Source of the DNA: Flectobacillus roseus
GTDB taxonomy: Bacteria; Bacteroidota; Bacteroidia; Cytophagales; Spirosomataceae
DNA length: 64,000 nucleotides
Direction: 5' to 3' (one strand)
Assembly (NCBI RefSeq): GCF_030056665.1
Contig: NZ_JASHIG010000026.1
The translations under genes and the position numbers were made by a program. The notes below the pieces were generated by a model that searched no databases, was not told the origin of the DNA, and saw nothing but the letters and a program-made list of their open reading frames with translations. Each line of letters opens with the position of its first letter. Positions within the stretch are counted from its first letter, which is position 1. Below, piece by piece: positions 63,462 to 64,000 of this stretch.

Positions 63462-64000
63462 TTAGTATCCTTTGTTTTGGTACATTTTTACTGGATCGAG
63501 TTTATATTCATCAAATGGAATAGGGAAATAGTAATCCTTTGTACCAAAGTTAGAAACTTTAGCTGTTCCATAATCTGATTGAGCTTTGGCTTTCATGTAG
63601 TTAACTAACTCATCAGCCGTAAAGAATCTCAATAAATCAAACCAACGGTGGTGTTCGAATGCCAACTCCACGCGACGCTCGTGCAAGATAGCCAATTTCA
63701 AAGTTGGGAATTTCTGACTGTACGTTGGGTCTAATTTCGAAACCTCATACGTTGGCAACTTCGCACGCTCTCGCACTTGGTTGAGATACATAATCGCATT
63801 AGCTTCTTCTCCTAAATACAAACTTACTTCCGACAACATCAAAATTACATCAGCATAACGAATCAAAGGCCAGTCGTTACCACCATAGCCATTAGCCCCT
63901 GCGGCTGAACTTACATCTCTAAATTTGGTGATATACCAATCTTTTACGGTTGCATCGTTGGCATATTTGATAGAAAAATCCTTACGTAAATCAGTTGCTT
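63462..64000 (-). CDS. SusD/RagB family protein, C-terminal part (runs off the window)
   Basis: Last 178 residues of a second SusD-like lipoprotein. The frame is open to the window edge (upstream residues include NDWPLIRYAD), so only the C-terminus is seen. Diagnostic parts are RYADVILMLSEVSLYLGE, YLNQVRERAKLP, ILHERRVELAFEHHRWFDLLRF and a QNKGY end. It is unlike the SusD of the pectin locus in detail and faces it, so it belongs to another SusCD locus to the right. Its target glycan cannot be told from this part. Confidence 0.9.
   Translation of the reverse strand, partial: ATDLRKDFSIKYANDATVKDWYITKFRDVSSAAGANGYGGNDWPLIRYADVILMLSEVSLYLGEEANAIMYLNQVRERAKLPTYEVSKLDPTYSQKFPTLKLAILHERRVELAFEHHRWFDLLRFFTADELVNYMKAKAQSDYGTAKVSNFGTKDYYFPIPFDEYKLDPVKMYQNKGY

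Noticed and set aside
1..64000. Insertion sequence or transposase, tRNA, rRNA
   Set aside because: No transposase-like protein or DDE motif, and no tRNA cloverleaf or rRNA segment seen on either strand by eye. A tRNAscan and IS search would settle it.

Overview
The window comes from an AT-rich member of the Bacteroidota, most likely the Cytophagales (inference). The support is a SusC/SusD pair preceded by a FecI-type ECF sigma factor and a FecR anti-sigma factor, STN and DUF4974 domains, TANNTTTG-type -7 promoter boxes, weak Shine-Dalgarno sequences, and a run of signal-peptide-bearing glycoside hydrolases. I see no rRNA, tRNA, CRISPR array, transposase or phage gene.

Region 1 (1-3.66 kb) is accessory. 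It holds a PP2C phosphatase that looks cut short, a RES/Xre-ParS toxin-antitoxin pair with a palindromic operator and a terminator hairpin, and an M48 membrane metalloprotease flanked by three copies of a REP-like palindromic repeat. One copy supplies the stop codon of the protease.

Region 2 (3.66-47.7 kb plus 48.1-58.2 kb) is a very large pectin utilisation locus. Backbone enzymes are a PL1 pectate lyase, a GH28 polygalacturonase, a CE8 pectin methylesterase and a GH105 unsaturated uronyl hydrolase. Side-chain and rhamnogalacturonan enzymes are two GH78 and one GH106 alpha-L-rhamnosidases, two GH2, one GH43, one GH95 and one GH140 (apiosidase-type) enzymes. Three alpha/beta-hydrolase esterases and a sialate-O-acetylesterase-like SGNH esterase are present, together with an alpha-glucuronidase-family protein, an (alpha/alpha)6 glycosidase and a beta-helix protein fused to a TIM-barrel-like module. 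Inner-membrane and cytoplasmic functions are an SSS sodium/solute symporter and a DUF1537 four-carbon acid sugar kinase. GH140, GH95, GH106 and GH78 together suggest rhamnogalacturonan II as well as RG-I and homogalacturonan (inference). The FecI-FecR-SusC-SusD block supplies the outer-membrane importer and its trans-envelope regulation.

A small cassette interrupts the locus at 38.7-41.6 kb: an MhqD-like esterase, an MhqO-like ring-cleaving dioxygenase and a Crp-family regulator. Region 3 (58.3-63.2 kb) is a cluster of small genes: YHS protein, DoxX protein, Crp-family regulator, DM13 lipoprotein, outer-membrane barrel, YceI, DinB-like and NRDE proteins. The right edge carries the C-terminal part of a second, unrelated SusD gene.

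The intergenic DNA is unusually structured. Almost every gap in the pectin locus carries a long inverted repeat built from one of two low-complexity word families (TGCCT-type or GTGAATGATGAG-type). A ~130-bp interspersed repeat occurs three times, and several palindromic REP-like families are scattered through the window. Two distant genes (the 911-aa glucuronidase-like protein and the pectate lyase) share a composite promoter block that is the best candidate for the locus's regulatory site.
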